Below, in pieces: positions 25,247 to 35,703 of a DNA stretch of 64,000 nt. The DNA comes from Acidobacteriota bacterium. Its GTDB lineage: Bacteria; Acidobacteriota; Vicinamibacteria; Marinacidobacterales; Marinacidobacteraceae. Made by a program: the position numbers and the translations under genes. The notes below the pieces were generated by a model. The model did not search any database and was not told where the DNA came from. It saw only the letters and a list, made by a program, of their open reading frames with translations. The stretch's first letter is position 1. Every line of letters begins with the position of its first letter. The DNA is taken from the NCBI GenBank assembly GCA_022826825.1, contig JAJDUD010000012.1, positions 1 to 64,000 on the forward strand. Reading direction: 5' to 3'.

Positions 25247-28033
25247 GTGTTTCAGAACGTCCTGACCAAGATCGTCGGGAAGAAATCCGACCGGGAACTG
25301 AAGCGGCTCCGGTCGTTCGTCGCCGAGGTGGGCGCCTTCGAACCCGAGCTGAAGGAACTCGAGGATCCGGCGCTCGCCGGCCGGATCGCCGCGCTCCGCA
25401 CCCGCGCCGAAAACGGCGAACCCCTGGACGCGCTGATGGCCGAGGTGTTCGCCGTGTGCCGGGAGGGCGCCCGGCGCACCCTGGGCATGCGCCACTTCGA
25501 CGTGCAGCTCCTCGGCGGCGCCATCCTGCACCGGGGCCGCATCGCCGAAATGAAGACCGGCGAGGGCAAGACGCTGGTCGCCACCCTGCCCGCGGTCCTG
25601 AACGCGCTCTCCGGCCAGGGCGTCCACGTCGTCACGGTGAACGACTACCTCGCGCGCCGCGACTCGGAGTGGATGGGCCGCCTCTACAAGTTCCTGGGCC
25701 TCAGCGTCGGCGTGATCCAGCACGACCTGAGCGACGAAGAGCGGCGCGCCGCCTACGGGGCCGACATCACCTACGGGACCAACAACGAGTTCGGCTTCGA
25801 CTATCTCCGGGACAACATGAAGTTCCGCGCCGAGAACTTCGTCCATCGCACCTACCCGCGCACCGAGCGCGACCGCGACGGCAAGCAGGTGGAACGGCTC
25901 TTCCACTACGCGATCGTGGACGAGGTGGACTCGATCCTCATCGACGAGGCGCGCACCCCACTGATCATCAGCGGCCCCGCCGAGGACTCCACCGACCTCT
26001 ACTACACGGTGGACCGGATCATTCCCAGGCTCCGCCGCGAGCTCGATTTCACGGTGGACGAGAAGTCGCGTTCCGTCACCCTGACCGAGGAGGGGGTGCC
26101 GAAGGCCGAGGAACTCCTGCACGTCGACAACCTCTACGACCCGGGCCAGATGACGCTTCTCCATCACCTGCTGCAGGCGCTCCGGGCCCATGCTCTCTAC
26201 AAGCGGGAGAAGGACTACACGGTGAAGGACGGGCAGGTCGTCATCGTGGACGAGTTCACCGGGCGCCTGATGCCGGGGCGGCGCTGGTCCGACGGCCTCC
26301 ATCAGGCGGTCGAGGCCAAGGAGAACGTCAAGATCGAGCGGGAGAACCAGACGCTCGCCACCATCACCTTCCAGAACTACTTCCGCATGTACGGAAAGCT
26401 GGCGGGCATGACCGGCACCGCCGAGACCGAGGCGGCGGAGTTCGAGAAGATCTACGACCTCGAAGTCGTCCCGATCCCCACCAACCGCGATCTGGTGCGG
26501 GTCGAGCATGCGGACGTCGTGTATCGGACCGAGCGGGAGAAGCTGAACGCCATCGCCGAGGAAATCAAGACCGAACAGCAGCGCGGCCGTCCCATCCTCG
26601 TCGGAACCACCTCGATCGAGAAGAGCGAGCGGCTCTCCCGCGTGCTGAAGCGCCAGCAGGTGCAGCATGTGGTGCTGAACGCGAAATACCACCAGAAAGA
26701 GGCCGAAATCGTGGCCCAGGCGGGACGGAGCGGCTCCGTGACGATCTCGACGAACATGGCGGGCCGCGGCACGGACATCCTGCTCGGCGGAAACCCGGAC
26801 GAAATCGCCAAGGCCCGTCTCCGGAAGGAAGGTGTGGACTGGGCCGAGGCGCCCGCCCAGGTCTGGGAGACCGCCGTTTCCCGGGCCCGGGAGGAGACCC
26901 GGGCGGCGCATGACGACGTGGTCGCCCTGGGCGGCCTCCACATCGTGGGCACCGAGCGCCACGAGGCCCGCCGCATCGACAACCAGCTCCGGGGCCGCGC
27001 CGGCCGCCAGGGCGACCCCGGCAGTTCCCGCTTCTTCCTCTCGCTCGAGGACGACCTGATGCGGATCTTCGGAAGCGACCGGATGAGCGGACTGATGCAG
27101 CGCCTGGGGATGGAAGAAGGCGTTCCGGTGGAGGCCGGGATGGTGACGCGGGCCATCGAGCGCGCGCAGAAACAGGTCGAGGCCCAGAACTTCGCCTACC
27201 GCAAACACCTCCTCGAATACGACGACGTGATGAACAAGCAGCGGGTCGCGATCTACGGCCTGCGCCGCCGCATCCTGGAAGGACAGGACCAGCGCGACTA
27301 CGTCCTCGACCTCGCCGCGGTCGCCGCCGAGTCGCTCATCGACACCTGGCTCTCGACCGAGACCGACCCGGACGACTGGGACTACGCGGGGCTCCGCGAG
27401 GGGATCCGCGGCCAGTACGGATTCGTCCCGGAGTCGCCGGCCGGACACGCTTTCGATGAACTGGGCCGGGAAGAGATGAAGTCGCTGCTCGAGGAAGCCG
27501 TGCCCGGCCGCTACGCGGAGAAGGAAGAGGAGGTCGGCGCCGAACTGATGCGCGTCCAGGAGCGCTACATCATGCTCCACATCCTGGATGCGCAGTGGAA
27601 GGACCATCTCCACGCGATGGACCACCTCAAGCAGGGGATCGGGCTCCGCGGTTACGGCCAGCGCAACCCGCTCATCGAATACAAGAAGGAGTCCTTCGTC
27701 CTGTTCGAGGAGATGTGGGACCGCATCGAGCGGGAAACGGTCCGGCTCCTGTTCGTGCTCAAGGCGGTCCGGGCGGCCCCGGCCCCCAAACCGCCTCCGC
27801 CGGCGAGGCGGCCGCTGGTGTTCAGCGGAGCGGGTTCGAACGCGGGCGCCGGCCTCCCCGCGCTGGGGGCCGGCGGCGGCGGTCTGCCGGCGCCGGAGGG
27901 AGCCCCGGCTCCCGCCGCCGCGCCGGCCGGAGGACGCCTGGTTCAGGTGAAGAGCGGTCAGAAGAAAGTAGGAAGGAACGATCCGTGCCCCTGCGGGAGC
28001 GGAAAGAAGTACAAGAAATGCCACGCCGCGTGA
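25247..28033 (+). CDS. secA: protein translocase ATPase SecA
   Basis: A 928-residue motor that drives proteins through SecYEG. The Walker A loop MKTGEGKT is at about residues 102-109. The DEAD-type segment [17 protein letters not shown], the crosslinking domain, TMAGRGTDI-like [13 protein letters not shown] and [15 protein letters not shown] follow in order. A Pro/Ala-rich linker leads to the C-terminal zinc site [13 protein letters not shown], which contacts SecB and lipids. It starts with a GTG at 25247 right before the conserved N-terminal helix. The stop overlaps the guaB ATG as TGATG. The length is normal for the long Gram-negative form. Confidence 0.97.
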   Translation: MFQNVLTKIVGKKSDRELKRLRSFVAEVGAFEPELKELEDPALAGRIAALRTRAENGEPLDALMAEVFAVCREGARRTLGMRHFDVQLLGGAILHRGRIAEMKTGEGKTLVATLPAVLNALSGQGVHVVTVNDYLARRDSEWMGRLYKFLGLSVGVIQHDLSDEERRAAYGADITYGTNNEFGFDYLRDNMKFRAENFVHRTYPRTERDRDGKQVERLFHYAIVDEVDSILIDEARTPLIISGPAEDSTDLYYTVDRIIPRLRRELDFTVDEKSRSVTLTEEGVPKAEELLHVDNLYDPGQMTLLHHLLQALRAHALYKREKDYTVKDGQVVIVDEFTGRLMPGRRWSDGLHQAVEAKENVKIERENQTLATITFQNYFRMYGKLAGMTGTAETEAAEFEKIYDLEVVPIPTNRDLVRVEHADVVYRTEREKLNAIAEEIKTEQQRGRPILVGTTSIEKSERLSRVLKRQQVQHVVLNAKYHQKEAEIVAQAGRSGSVTISTNMAGRGTDILLGGNPDEIAKARLRKEGVDWAEAPAQVWETAVSRAREETRAAHDDVVALGGLHIVGTERHEARRIDNQLRGRAGRQGDPGSSRFFLSLEDDLMRIFGSDRMSGLMQRLGMEEGVPVEAGMVTRAIERAQKQVEAQNFAYRKHLLEYDDVMNKQRVAIYGLRRRILEGQDQRDYVLDLAAVAAESLIDTWLSTETDPDDWDYAGLREGIRGQYGFVPESPAGHAFDELGREEMKSLLEEAVPGRYAEKEEEVGAELMRVQERYIMLHILDAQWKDHLHAMDHLKQGIGLRGYGQRNPLIEYKKESFVLFEEMWDRIERETVRLLFVLKAVRAAPAPKPPPPARRPLVFSGAGSNAGAGLPALGAGGGGLPAPEGAPAPAAAPAGGRLVQVKSGQKKVGRNDPCPCGSGKKYKKCHAA

Positions 28034-29493
28034 TGACCGAGCTGCCCGACCTGCCGCGCCCGGCCCTGACCTTCGACGACGTCCTGCTGCGTCCGCGCTA
28101 TTCGGACGTTCTCCCGGCCGAAGCCGACCTCGGCACCCGGTTCAGCCGCCACATCGGCCTCGCGATCCCCCTGGTGAGCGCCGCGATGGACACGGTTACG
28201 GAAGCCCGCCTCGCCATCGCCATCGCCCAACTCGGAGGCATCGGGGTCATCCACCGCAACCTTTCCGCCGAAGCGCAGGCCGCCGAGGTGGCCAAGGTGA
28301 AACGCTCGGAGAGCGGGATGGTCGTGGATCCGGTGACGGTCCCTCCCGACGCCCCCATCTCGGCCGCCCTCGAGCTGATGCAGCGGCACCAGATCTCCGG
28401 GCTCCCCGTGATCGAGGACGGCCGGCTGGTGGGCATCCTGACCAGCCGGGACCTGCGGTTCGAGTCCCGCTACGACCTCCGGGTTCACGAACTCATGACG
28501 CGGGCGCCGCTCCACACCGCACCGCTCGGCACCACGCTTGAAGAGGCGAAGGCCATCCTCCACGAGCACCGGGTGGAGAAGTTGCCGGTGCTGGACGAGC
28601 GGGGAGCGCTGGCCGGACTCCTGACCGTCAAGGACATCCAGAAGGCCATGGCGTATCCGAACGCCACCAAGGACGCACTCGGCCGGCTCCGTTGCGCCGC
28701 CGCCGTAGGGGTCGGGGACGGCGCGATCGCCCGTGCCCGGTTGCTGGCCGAGCGCCAGGTGGACGCGATCGTGATGGACACCGCGCACGGCCACACCGAG
28801 AGCGGGCTCGAGACCGTACGGCGCCTCAAGGCCGCGCTTCCCGAGTCGGTGGACGTGGTGGCCGGCAACATCGCCACGCCCGAGGCGGCGCGCGACCTCA
28901 TGGAAGCCGGCGCCGACGGCGTCAAGGTCGGTATGGGCCCCGGATCGATCTGCACCACGCGAGTGGTGGCGGGGACCGGCATGCCTCAGTTCTCGGCGAT
29001 CCGGCAGGTGCGCACGGCCGCCGAGGTGCCGGTCATCGCGGACGGCGGGATCCGCTTCAGCGGAGACATCGTGAAGGCGATCGCCGCCGGGGCGGAATGC
29101 GTCATGGCCGGCAACCTGCTCGCCGGCAGCGACGAGAGTCCCGGCGAGACGATCCTCTACCAGGGACGCACCTTCAAGAGCTACCGCGGAATGGGATCGC
29201 TCGGCGCCATGAGCGGCGAATCGGCCGACCGCTACTACCAGGCCGGCCAGCCGGCCTCGAAGCTGGTGCCGGAGGGCATCGAGGGCCGGGTGCCGACCAA
29301 GGGTCCGCTCGCCGGAGTGGTGGAACAGCTCATCGGCGGTCTCCGCTCCGGCATGGGCTACACCGGCTGCCGCAACATTCGGGAGCTGATGCAGTACGAG
29401 GACTTCGTCCAGGTGACCGGCGCCGGCCACCGGGAGAGCCACGCGCACGACATCGTGGTCACCAAGGAAGCCCCAAACTACCGCCTGGAATAA
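28033..29493 (+). CDS. guaB: inosine-5'-monophosphate dehydrogenase
   Basis: A 486-residue enzyme that oxidises IMP to XMP, the committed step of GMP synthesis. The TIM-barrel core carries the catalytic Cys307 in GPGSICTTR, the NAD-site and flap segments, and the IMP-binding [19 protein letters not shown] tandem CBS (Bateman) module lies at about residues 95-205 and is the likely site of purine nucleotide control. The [21 protein letters not shown] closing segment is standard. The start overlaps the secA stop by one base, an unusual partner for guaB, so secA and guaB are probably co-transcribed here. Confidence 0.97.
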   Translation: MTELPDLPRPALTFDDVLLRPRYSDVLPAEADLGTRFSRHIGLAIPLVSAAMDTVTEARLAIAIAQLGGIGVIHRNLSAEAQAAEVAKVKRSESGMVVDPVTVPPDAPISAALELMQRHQISGLPVIEDGRLVGILTSRDLRFESRYDLRVHELMTRAPLHTAPLGTTLEEAKAILHEHRVEKLPVLDERGALAGLLTVKDIQKAMAYPNATKDALGRLRCAAAVGVGDGAIARARLLAERQVDAIVMDTAHGHTESGLETVRRLKAALPESVDVVAGNIATPEAARDLMEAGADGVKVGMGPGSICTTRVVAGTGMPQFSAIRQVRTAAEVPVIADGGIRFSGDIVKAIAAGAECVMAGNLLAGSDESPGETILYQGRTFKSYRGMGSLGAMSGESADRYYQAGQPASKLVPEGIEGRVPTKGPLAGVVEQLIGGLRSGMGYTGCRNIRELMQYEDFVQVTGAGHRESHAHDIVVTKEAPNYRLE

Positions 29494-29497
29494 GCCG

Positions 29498-29586
29498 CCC
29501 GTGGAAAGAGCACCCCGCGCACCCGACGCGATGCACGCGCCAAACCAGCCGGAGCGTCCTGGGCGGAGAAGTGCTCTTCCCACGGG
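29498..29586. repeat. long imperfect inverted repeat after guaB
   Basis: A 16-nt arm at 29498-29513 pairs with 29571-29586 with one mismatch, enclosing a 57-nt loop that itself contains GCGCG-rich inverted segments. It starts 5 bp after the guaB stop and ends 25 bp before the next start. It could be an attenuating RNA stem, a small non-autonomous element or a terminator, though no T-run follows. No second copy was seen in the window. Confidence 0.45.
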
Positions 29587-29611
29587 TGACTCTCTCCGCA
29601 GGCGGTTCGTG

Positions 29612-30664
29612 ATGACCACACCCGGCACCCGCCTGGCGCGAACCGGTTTGCCCGGCGCGAGGATGGTGGCGGGTCTTCTGCTCCTGACGCTCGGAACGAT
29701 CCTCTCCCTCTCCTGCCTGCCAACCGGCCAGCCGCGTCTCATCACGGTGTACGTGCCGGACATCGCCGTGTCCCTGCCGCTGCCGCAGGGATGGACGTCG
29801 GCCGCCAACCAGCAGGGCGGCTACCGGATGACCACCTTCAGCGGTCCTTCGGTGGACGTTCCCGAGCGGGACGGAATCCAGGTACAGGTCATGGCCGGTC
29901 CGGCCCCGACGGACCAGACGCTCCGGGAAGTCGCGGACCGGTTCTATATCGGCGAACAGATCGTGCTCTCGGAGGAGCCGGTCCGGATCGGCGCCGAAGA
30001 GGGCTTCCTCTGGACCTTCGAGTGGGAACGGCGGCCGCAGGCCGGCCGCCTGCTCCTCATCGAGCGCGAAGGCCTCCTCTACGGGGTCTTCGCTACCGGC
30101 GAGGCGCGGAGCGTGCAGGCCTACGGGCCGACTCTGGACCGCATGTACGAGGGGTTCTCCATCGAGTCCGCCGACTATTTCGACGTCTACGAGGACCCGG
30201 AGTTCGATCTCGCCCTGCGGTATCCGCAGAGCTGGACGCGCTCCCACTTCCTTCGCGAACCCGGCGAAACGCTCTTCGTCGGCTTCCGCAGCGGGCCGCT
30301 CGCGGTGGACACCGACGGCACCACCGTTCACGCGACCCTTGAGGTCACCGTCGCCAACGCGGAACCCGGGACAACGCTCGAGGGCTTTTACAGCGCCGCC
30401 GCCGAGAGCCTCGGCGAGAACTACCGGATGCTCCGGCACGACATCCTCGACGACGGCCGCGGGATCGCCGTGCTCTACTCGGTGGAAACCCAGCTCGCCG
30501 ACTATCTGGAATGGGTGATCTACAACCTGGTGGACGGCAAGACCTACCTGTACCGCTTCCACTGCCGCAACACCCTCTACCGCGCCATCGAGCCCTGGCT
30601 CGCGGAGATCGCGACCCGGTTCGCGAGCAGCGCCGGGAACGTGAGCGCCGGACCCGACAACTGA
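29612..30664 (+). CDS. predicted lipoprotein with two DcrB/PsbP-like domains
   Basis: A 350-residue exported protein of unknown function. A basic N-terminus and hydrophobic stretch (about residues 18-33) end in LSLSC, so lipidation at that Cys is likely although the box is not canonical. The mature part seems to hold two similar domains: one starting at VPDIAVSLPLPQGW (about residue 49) and one at DVYEDPEFDLALRYPQSW (about residue 190). Both have the beta-hairpin plus PQxW pattern of the PsbP/DcrB superfamily. The ATG at 29612 is preferred over an upstream frame extension lying inside the inverted repeat. The next gene follows after 25 bp. Confidence 0.65.
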   Translation: MTTPGTRLARTGLPGARMVAGLLLLTLGTILSLSCLPTGQPRLITVYVPDIAVSLPLPQGWTSAANQQGGYRMTTFSGPSVDVPERDGIQVQVMAGPAPTDQTLREVADRFYIGEQIVLSEEPVRIGAEEGFLWTFEWERRPQAGRLLLIEREGLLYGVFATGEARSVQAYGPTLDRMYEGFSIESADYFDVYEDPEFDLALRYPQSWTRSHFLREPGETLFVGFRSGPLAVDTDGTTVHATLEVTVANAEPGTTLEGFYSAAAESLGENYRMLRHDILDDGRGIAVLYSVETQLADYLEWVIYNLVDGKTYLYRFHCRNTLYRAIEPWLAEIATRFASSAGNVSAGPDN

Positions 30665-30689
30665 TCCCGGCAAGGAAGGACTGGTAACG

Positions 30690-33020
30690 GTGCGCACCCG
30701 GCGGGTCGGCGCGTCGGCAGTCGTGGCGCTCGGACTGGCTGCGGCCGGCGCCGGCCAGGACCGGGACGACGCGCAGGGCGACCAACTGCGGGGCGGAACG
30801 GCTTCGGGCCGTTCGTTGGCGGCCTCCCGGCTGCCGGCGCCTCCGGCAACGTCGCCGAGCGCCGCGGAACTCCGCCGCATGACCCGGGAAGAACGGGTCC
30901 GGGCCCTCAGAGCCCGGACGTGGGAGATTCACGCCGAGCGGGTCCGGGAGCCCATCGAGATGGATGGCTGGCTGGACGAGGCGGTCTGGGAACGCGCTCG
31001 TCCGATCGGCGACTTCTACGAGCAGGAAACCGACGAGGGGCTTCCTTCCACGGAACGGACGATCGTGCGGGTCGCCTACGACGACGAGAACCTCTACTTC
31101 GGGTTCTACTGCACGCTCGGGGAAAACATGGACGAAGGACACGAGACGTTCCATGCGAGGCGGGAGGCGGATGAGGGCCGCCCGCGCACGATGTTCCGCG
31201 ACGAGAACATCGGCAGCGACGACGCGGTGGCCATCATGCTGGACGCCTACAACGACCAGCGCAGCGCCGTCTTCCTGGCGACCAACGCGAACGGAATCCT
31301 GTTCGACATGAGCCAGAACGGCCAGGGGCCGGAGACCCGCAACATGAACTGGGACGCGGTCTGGGAGTCGCGCGGGCAGATGATCGCGGACGGCTGGACA
31401 GCCGAAGTCCGGATCCCGTTCAAGTCCCTCCGCTTCCGGCGGCCCCTGCCCGGCCAGGAGGTGGTGTTCGGAGTCGGCTTCAAACGGAACATCCCCATGA
31501 AGACCGAGGAGATCTACTGGCCCTTCGTCCCCAACGACTCCACCTGGTACCGGCCCGCCGAACTCGGCAAGCTCCGGGGACTCGAGGGAATCCAGCCCGG
31601 CCGCCACGTGGAGATCCGTCCCTACGCGCTCGGCCAGGTGAACGGAGGCGGGGAGTGGACGGGAGAGCGGGGCCGGACCGACGGCGGACTCGACTTGAAG
31701 TGGGGGGTGACTCCCGGCCTCACTGCCGATTTCACCTGGAACACCGATTTCGCGCAGGAGGAAGTGGACGACCTCCAGATCAACTTCACCCGGTTCTCGC
31801 TTCGGTTTCCCGAGAAACGGCAGATCTTCCTGGAGGGCCAGCGCAACTTCACATTCAGTGAACGGCGCGACGCCGACATCGTTTTCACCCGGCGGATCGG
31901 GCTCTCTGACGATGGGCACGCGGTCCCGATCACCGGCGGCGCCCGGCTCTCCGGACGCCAGGGCGCGTACACCGTGGGTCTGATGGGAATGGCGACCGGC
32001 GCCACCGAGAACTCCGTCGCCGAGCGGTTCACCGTCGCCAGGGTCCGGCGTGACCTCTTCTCCCGCTCCACGATCGGCGCGGTCTTCACCGACCGGAGCA
32101 GCGACGGCGCCTTCAACCGGGTGGCCGGGCTGGACACGAGCCTCCATTTTCGTGACGCGTGGACATTCGAGGGCATCTGGGCGCGAGTGTTCGAGGAGAC
32201 CGGGCAGAGCAGCACGGGGCTTGCCACCGGGCGGCTGGACTACAACGACGACCTGCTCGGCGGCACGGTCAAGTTCATCGAGATCGGCGAGAACTTCAAC
32301 CCTGGAATCGGCTTCGTGCAGCGGACCGGGATGCGCAAGACGTACCTTCAGGCGCGGGTTTCACCCCGTCCGGAGATCCCCCGGCTCCGGCAGTTTCACC
32401 TGCAGGCGAGCCTGAACAACACCACGAACCTCGAAAACGTCCTGGAGACGCGGCGCGCCAGCCTGACCGGCCGGGCGACCTTCGAGAGCGGCGACGAAGT
32501 CTCGGTGGAAGTGACCGACCAATACGAGTTCACCACCTATGACTATTCGATCAGCCACGTGGTCGTTCCCGCCGGGGAGTACCCGTTCCGCAGGATGCAG
32601 TTCTCGCTGAACACCTATCGCCGCCGCTATGCCTCGGTCCGCGCGAGCTACGAATTCGGTGGTTTCTGGGGCGGGACGCGGGACCTCTGGAGCCTCAGCG
32701 GCAACTACCGGATCAACAAGAACTTCGGTCTGCGCGGCAACTACGCCTACAACCGGATCCGGCTTCCCCGGGGCGATCTGGACACCCACCTGGTCTCCAC
32801 CCGGATGCAGCTCGCCTTCCGGAACGACCTGATCCTGCTCGGACTCTTCCAGTACAACAACACGACCGGCGACCTGGCCTCGAACGTCCGTTTCAACTGG
32901 ATCCCGAAACCGGGCACGGACTTTTTCCTGGTCTACACGGAAGTGGACGAGTGGTCCGACGTGTTCTTCGTCCGGAACCGCAGCCTCTCGGTCAAGCTGA
33001 ACTACCTGTTCCGAATCTGA
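30690..33020 (+). CDS. DUF5916 outer-membrane protein with CBM9-like N-terminal domain
   Basis: A 776-residue exported protein. After a short signal peptide and a low-complexity stretch, residues about 80-290 resemble the carbohydrate-binding family 9 fold (IEMDGWLDEAVWERARPIGDFYEQETDEG, then VAYDDENLYFGFYC and GSDDAVAIMLD). The rest matches the DUF5916 type: TEEIYWPFVP, RFPEKRQIFLEGQ and many alternating beta strands ending in an aromatic-rich SVKLNYLFRI, as expected of an outer-membrane barrel. Family members accompany carbohydrate or peptide degradation genes, but no substrate is proven. The GTG at 30690 follows an AAGGAAGG ribosome site. A repeat copy follows the stop. Confidence 0.82.
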   Translation: MRTRRVGASAVVALGLAAAGAGQDRDDAQGDQLRGGTASGRSLAASRLPAPPATSPSAAELRRMTREERVRALRARTWEIHAERVREPIEMDGWLDEAVWERARPIGDFYEQETDEGLPSTERTIVRVAYDDENLYFGFYCTLGENMDEGHETFHARREADEGRPRTMFRDENIGSDDAVAIMLDAYNDQRSAVFLATNANGILFDMSQNGQGPETRNMNWDAVWESRGQMIADGWTAEVRIPFKSLRFRRPLPGQEVVFGVGFKRNIPMKTEEIYWPFVPNDSTWYRPAELGKLRGLEGIQPGRHVEIRPYALGQVNGGGEWTGERGRTDGGLDLKWGVTPGLTADFTWNTDFAQEEVDDLQINFTRFSLRFPEKRQIFLEGQRNFTFSERRDADIVFTRRIGLSDDGHAVPITGGARLSGRQGAYTVGLMGMATGATENSVAERFTVARVRRDLFSRSTIGAVFTDRSSDGAFNRVAGLDTSLHFRDAWTFEGIWARVFEETGQSSTGLATGRLDYNDDLLGGTVKFIEIGENFNPGIGFVQRTGMRKTYLQARVSPRPEIPRLRQFHLQASLNNTTNLENVLETRRASLTGRATFESGDEVSVEVTDQYEFTTYDYSISHVVVPAGEYPFRRMQFSLNTYRRRYASVRASYEFGGFWGGTRDLWSLSGNYRINKNFGLRGNYAYNRIRLPRGDLDTHLVSTRMQLAFRNDLILLGLFQYNNTTGDLASNVRFNWIPKPGTDFFLVYTEVDEWSDVFFVRNRSLSVKLNYLFRI

Positions 33021-33031
33021 GAGCGTCAGGA

Positions 33032-33220
33032 GCGCCGGTGTTCACACCGGCATCGCCCGCGCAGCGGGCGAAACCCACGTCGCCATGCCGCCGCACGGCG
33101 TGGCGCCACGCGGGGATGGCGCAACGCCGCCCCGTCTGGCTCTACGCCATGTGCGCGCACAGCCGCGGGAGTTTCGCGGCCTTCGGCCGCGATGCCGGCC
33201 TGGAGGCCAACGCTCGTGGC
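33032..33220. repeat. dispersed intergenic repeat, copy C
   Basis: It begins with GCCGGTGT (33035-33042), a TC loop and ACACCGGC (33045-33052), the same hairpin as in copy B but with one G-C pair flipped on both arms. CGCCCGC-gca-GCGGGCG follows unchanged. The right end has GCGGCC-ttc-GGCCGC and GATGCCGGCCT with a GGCCT-gg-AGGCC stem. The middle is shorter and more diverged than in copy B. It separates the DUF5916 gene from the VWFA-related array. Confidence 0.7.
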
Positions 33221-33312
33221 AACGAAATTGCATCGACGTGACATCCCGTTACGCCCGGATCTTCGGGTCCGGACGTTTTCTTCGCATCGTGATCCGGACG
33301 GAGGTCGCCCCC

Positions 33313-34485
33313 ATGCCGAAGAAACTGCAGGCGCTTGCCAATGCTCACTCGCGGGCGGGCGGCTCGCCGGTGTCCCTTGTCACGCTGGGTTCGCTGGCAG
33401 CGGTGCTGCTCGGGGCGTCACCCGTCCTCGCCGCGCCACCCAATGAGGAGGCGCGGGTCATGGTCGACGCCCTCGTGCTCGACAAGGACGGGAACCCGGT
33501 TCGCGGACTGAACCGCGGAGACTTCGAGGTCGTCATCGGAGAGCGGGCCCGTCCGGTCTCCGACGCCAGAATGGTCGCAGCCGACGTGGCCCCGCGCCGC
33601 TTCGTCTTCGTGGTCAACCGGCGGGGCGCCCTGCCGGCGCCGCTTCGGCGAATGAAGGACGGACTCGAGGACTTCGTCTCCAACCGTTTCGGCGACCACG
33701 ACGAAGCCCTCTTCGTGGACTTCGCCGAGGTGCCGCGGATCACCCGCGGCTGGCGGACGGGACGCACGGAGACGCTGTTCGAGGTACGGAACGTCACCGC
33801 AATGGGGTTCCAGAGCGCGCTCGGCCCGGCCGAGGACACCGCCGATACCGCCTTCATGCTCCAGGCGCTTGCCGAGCGTCTCCGTGAACTCCCGGGACGA
33901 AAGGTGGTCGTGCTCTTCTCCGGCAGCCTCAGCACGTTTGTCGGAACGCCGGGGGGCGACCTGGAACCGGTCGCGCCCTGGGGTTGGGCGGACCTCCCCT
34001 CGGCAAGGGCCGGCTCGGAGGATGCCCTGGGCTTGCTCGGCCGCGCCTTCAACGCCGCCCATGCGTCCATCTACGCCGTCCACCTCGAGGGTGCGCGACG
34101 CCAGGAAGAGGGCATCCTGGTGGCCAGCCGGGACGAGTACTCGGGCCCGATCATGAACTATGGGAGCCAGCGCGGAATGTGGCAGCACCGGCAGCGCAAT
34201 TCGTCCGCGTCACCGTCGGGACGGCGCCTGAACGCCTTCGACCGACCCACCGACGACTTCCTTTCCTCTCTCGCATCCGAGACCGGCGGCGCCTACACCG
34301 CCCAGGCCACCGACTTTGCCCGGATCCTGGAGGACATCGAAACCTCGAACCGGCTCTGGTACGAAATCAGCTTCACGCCTTTTGGAAGAGGCGTCCCCGG
34401 CCAGTACCAACCCCACGAAATCCGGGTGCGCAAGATTCCCGGTCTGCGGGTGATCGTCCGCCCCGGACACGTGGTTCCGGGCTGA
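33313..34485 (+). CDS. VWFA-related secreted protein, array member 1
   Basis: A 390-residue exported protein of the VWFA-related type found in Acidobacteriota. A signal peptide ends near ASPVLAAPP (about residue 36). The N-terminal block VMVDALVLDKDGNPVRGLNRGDFEV is the family hallmark. A VWA-like fold follows, but where the metal site normally reads DxSxS this protein has FVVNRRGA, so MIDAS metal binding is doubtful. A C-terminal block contains DDFLSSLASETGGAYTAQATDFARILEDIE and WYEISFTP. GGAGG stands 8 nt before the ATG at 33313, which decides the start. First of six tandem paralogues; the role is unknown, probably adhesion or envelope contact. Confidence 0.8.
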   Translation: MPKKLQALANAHSRAGGSPVSLVTLGSLAAVLLGASPVLAAPPNEEARVMVDALVLDKDGNPVRGLNRGDFEVVIGERARPVSDARMVAADVAPRRFVFVVNRRGALPAPLRRMKDGLEDFVSNRFGDHDEALFVDFAEVPRITRGWRTGRTETLFEVRNVTAMGFQSALGPAEDTADTAFMLQALAERLRELPGRKVVVLFSGSLSTFVGTPGGDLEPVAPWGWADLPSARAGSEDALGLLGRAFNAAHASIYAVHLEGARRQEEGILVASRDEYSGPIMNYGSQRGMWQHRQRNSSASPSGRRLNAFDRPTDDFLSSLASETGGAYTAQATDFARILEDIETSNRLWYEISFTPFGRGVPGQYQPHEIRVRKIPGLRVIVRPGHVVPG

Positions 34486-34509
34486 TCCGCTCCAAACCGA
34501 GAACCGTTC

Positions 34510-35679
34510 GTGTCCCGGCTGTCGCTCCTGGTTGCGGCTTTCATCGCGGCCGCTTCGCTGCCCGGGACCTCCACCGGCGGCGAGTCGCGCGTCATCGTGG
34601 ACGCGCTGGTGCTCGACCGCGAGGGAAAACCGGTTCGGGGGCTGAGCCGAGGCGATTTCGAGATTGCGATCGGGGAGCAGATCCATCCGGTTGCCGACGT
34701 GCGGATGGTCACCGCGGGCCCCGAAACGCGGCGGTTCGTGTTAGTCGTCAACCGTCGCGGGGCACTGCCCGCCCAGCTTCAGCGCCTGAAGAACGATCTC
34801 CAGGAGTTCGTGTCCCGACACCTCGGAGGCCGGGACGAAGCGCTCTTCGTCGACTTTGCCGAGGTGACGCGGATTACGCGGGAATGGAGGCGGGGACCGG
34901 CCGAGGCGCTTTCGGAGATCCGGGGCATCACCCCCATGGGATTCCAGCGCATCACCCCCCGGGAACTCCGGAGCCCACTCCGTCCCGCGGAGGATGCGGC
35001 GGACGCGGTCGTCATGCTCGGCGCCCTCGCGGGGCGCCTCGCCGAAACTCCGGGCCGGAAGGTAGTCCTGTGTTTTTCGGGCAGCCTCAGCACCTTCGCC
35101 GGGGAGCCGGGAGGAGTCCTCCAGCGGGGATTACCCTGGGTGCCGGCTGACGTGCCGTCATCAAAAGCGGGAGCCGAGGACGCCGTAGAGATTCTGCGGT
35201 ACGCCTTCAGCGTCGCGAACGCCTCGATCTACGCCATCCATCTCGAAGGCGCACGGCGGCAGGACGATGGGATTCTCGAGGCGACCCGCTCCGAAATCAT
35301 CGGGCGCTCCAATACGAGCGAGTCCGAGCGCGACAGGTCGAGCCATGACGCCTTCATGGACGACATCCCCAGGGGCATGAGACGCGCGCGGGACTCCTCA
35401 GCCTCGCTGTCCGGGAGGCGACGGCAGTCGTTCTCCCGGCCCACCGACGACTTCCTCTCCTCCCTGGCGGCCGAGACCGGCGGCGCGTACACCGCGCACG
35501 CGACCGACTTCACCCGGATCCTGGAAGACATCGAGCAGTCGAACCGGCTGTGGTACGAACTCCGCTTCGATCCCTTCGGAACCGGCAGCCCCGGCCGCTA
35601 TCAGCCTCATACCGTGCGGGTACGGAACCGTCCTGACTTGAAGGTGGTCTTCCGGCCGGGCCACGTCATCCCGAACTGA
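34510..35679 (+). CDS. VWFA-related secreted protein, array member 2
   Basis: A 389-residue paralogue of member 1, with a shorter signal peptide (about 20 residues) and the same order of blocks: VIVDALVLDREGKPVRGLSRGDFEI, LVVNRRGA in place of the metal motif, SGSLSTFAGEPGG, YAIHLEGARRQDDGILEATR and DDFLSSLAAETGGAYTAHATDF. It is the closest relative of member 1 by eye, indicating recent tandem duplication. It starts with a GTG 24 bp after the previous stop, and the following gene again begins 24 bp after its own stop. There are no membrane segments apart from the signal. Function unknown. Confidence 0.8.
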   Translation: MSRLSLLVAAFIAAASLPGTSTGGESRVIVDALVLDREGKPVRGLSRGDFEIAIGEQIHPVADVRMVTAGPETRRFVLVVNRRGALPAQLQRLKNDLQEFVSRHLGGRDEALFVDFAEVTRITREWRRGPAEALSEIRGITPMGFQRITPRELRSPLRPAEDAADAVVMLGALAGRLAETPGRKVVLCFSGSLSTFAGEPGGVLQRGLPWVPADVPSSKAGAEDAVEILRYAFSVANASIYAIHLEGARRQDDGILEATRSEIIGRSNTSESERDRSSHDAFMDDIPRGMRRARDSSASLSGRRRQSFSRPTDDFLSSLAAETGGAYTAHATDFTRILEDIEQSNRLWYELRFDPFGTGSPGRYQPHTVRVRNRPDLKVVFRPGHVIPN

Positions 35680-35703
35680 ACCGCTGCGATCAGGGAAGAT
35701 CCG

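Noticed and set aside
24905-28024. Very long minus-strand open frame opposite secA
   Set aside because: It is the shadow of secA in GC-rich DNA; the plus strand encodes a complete SecA with all motifs.
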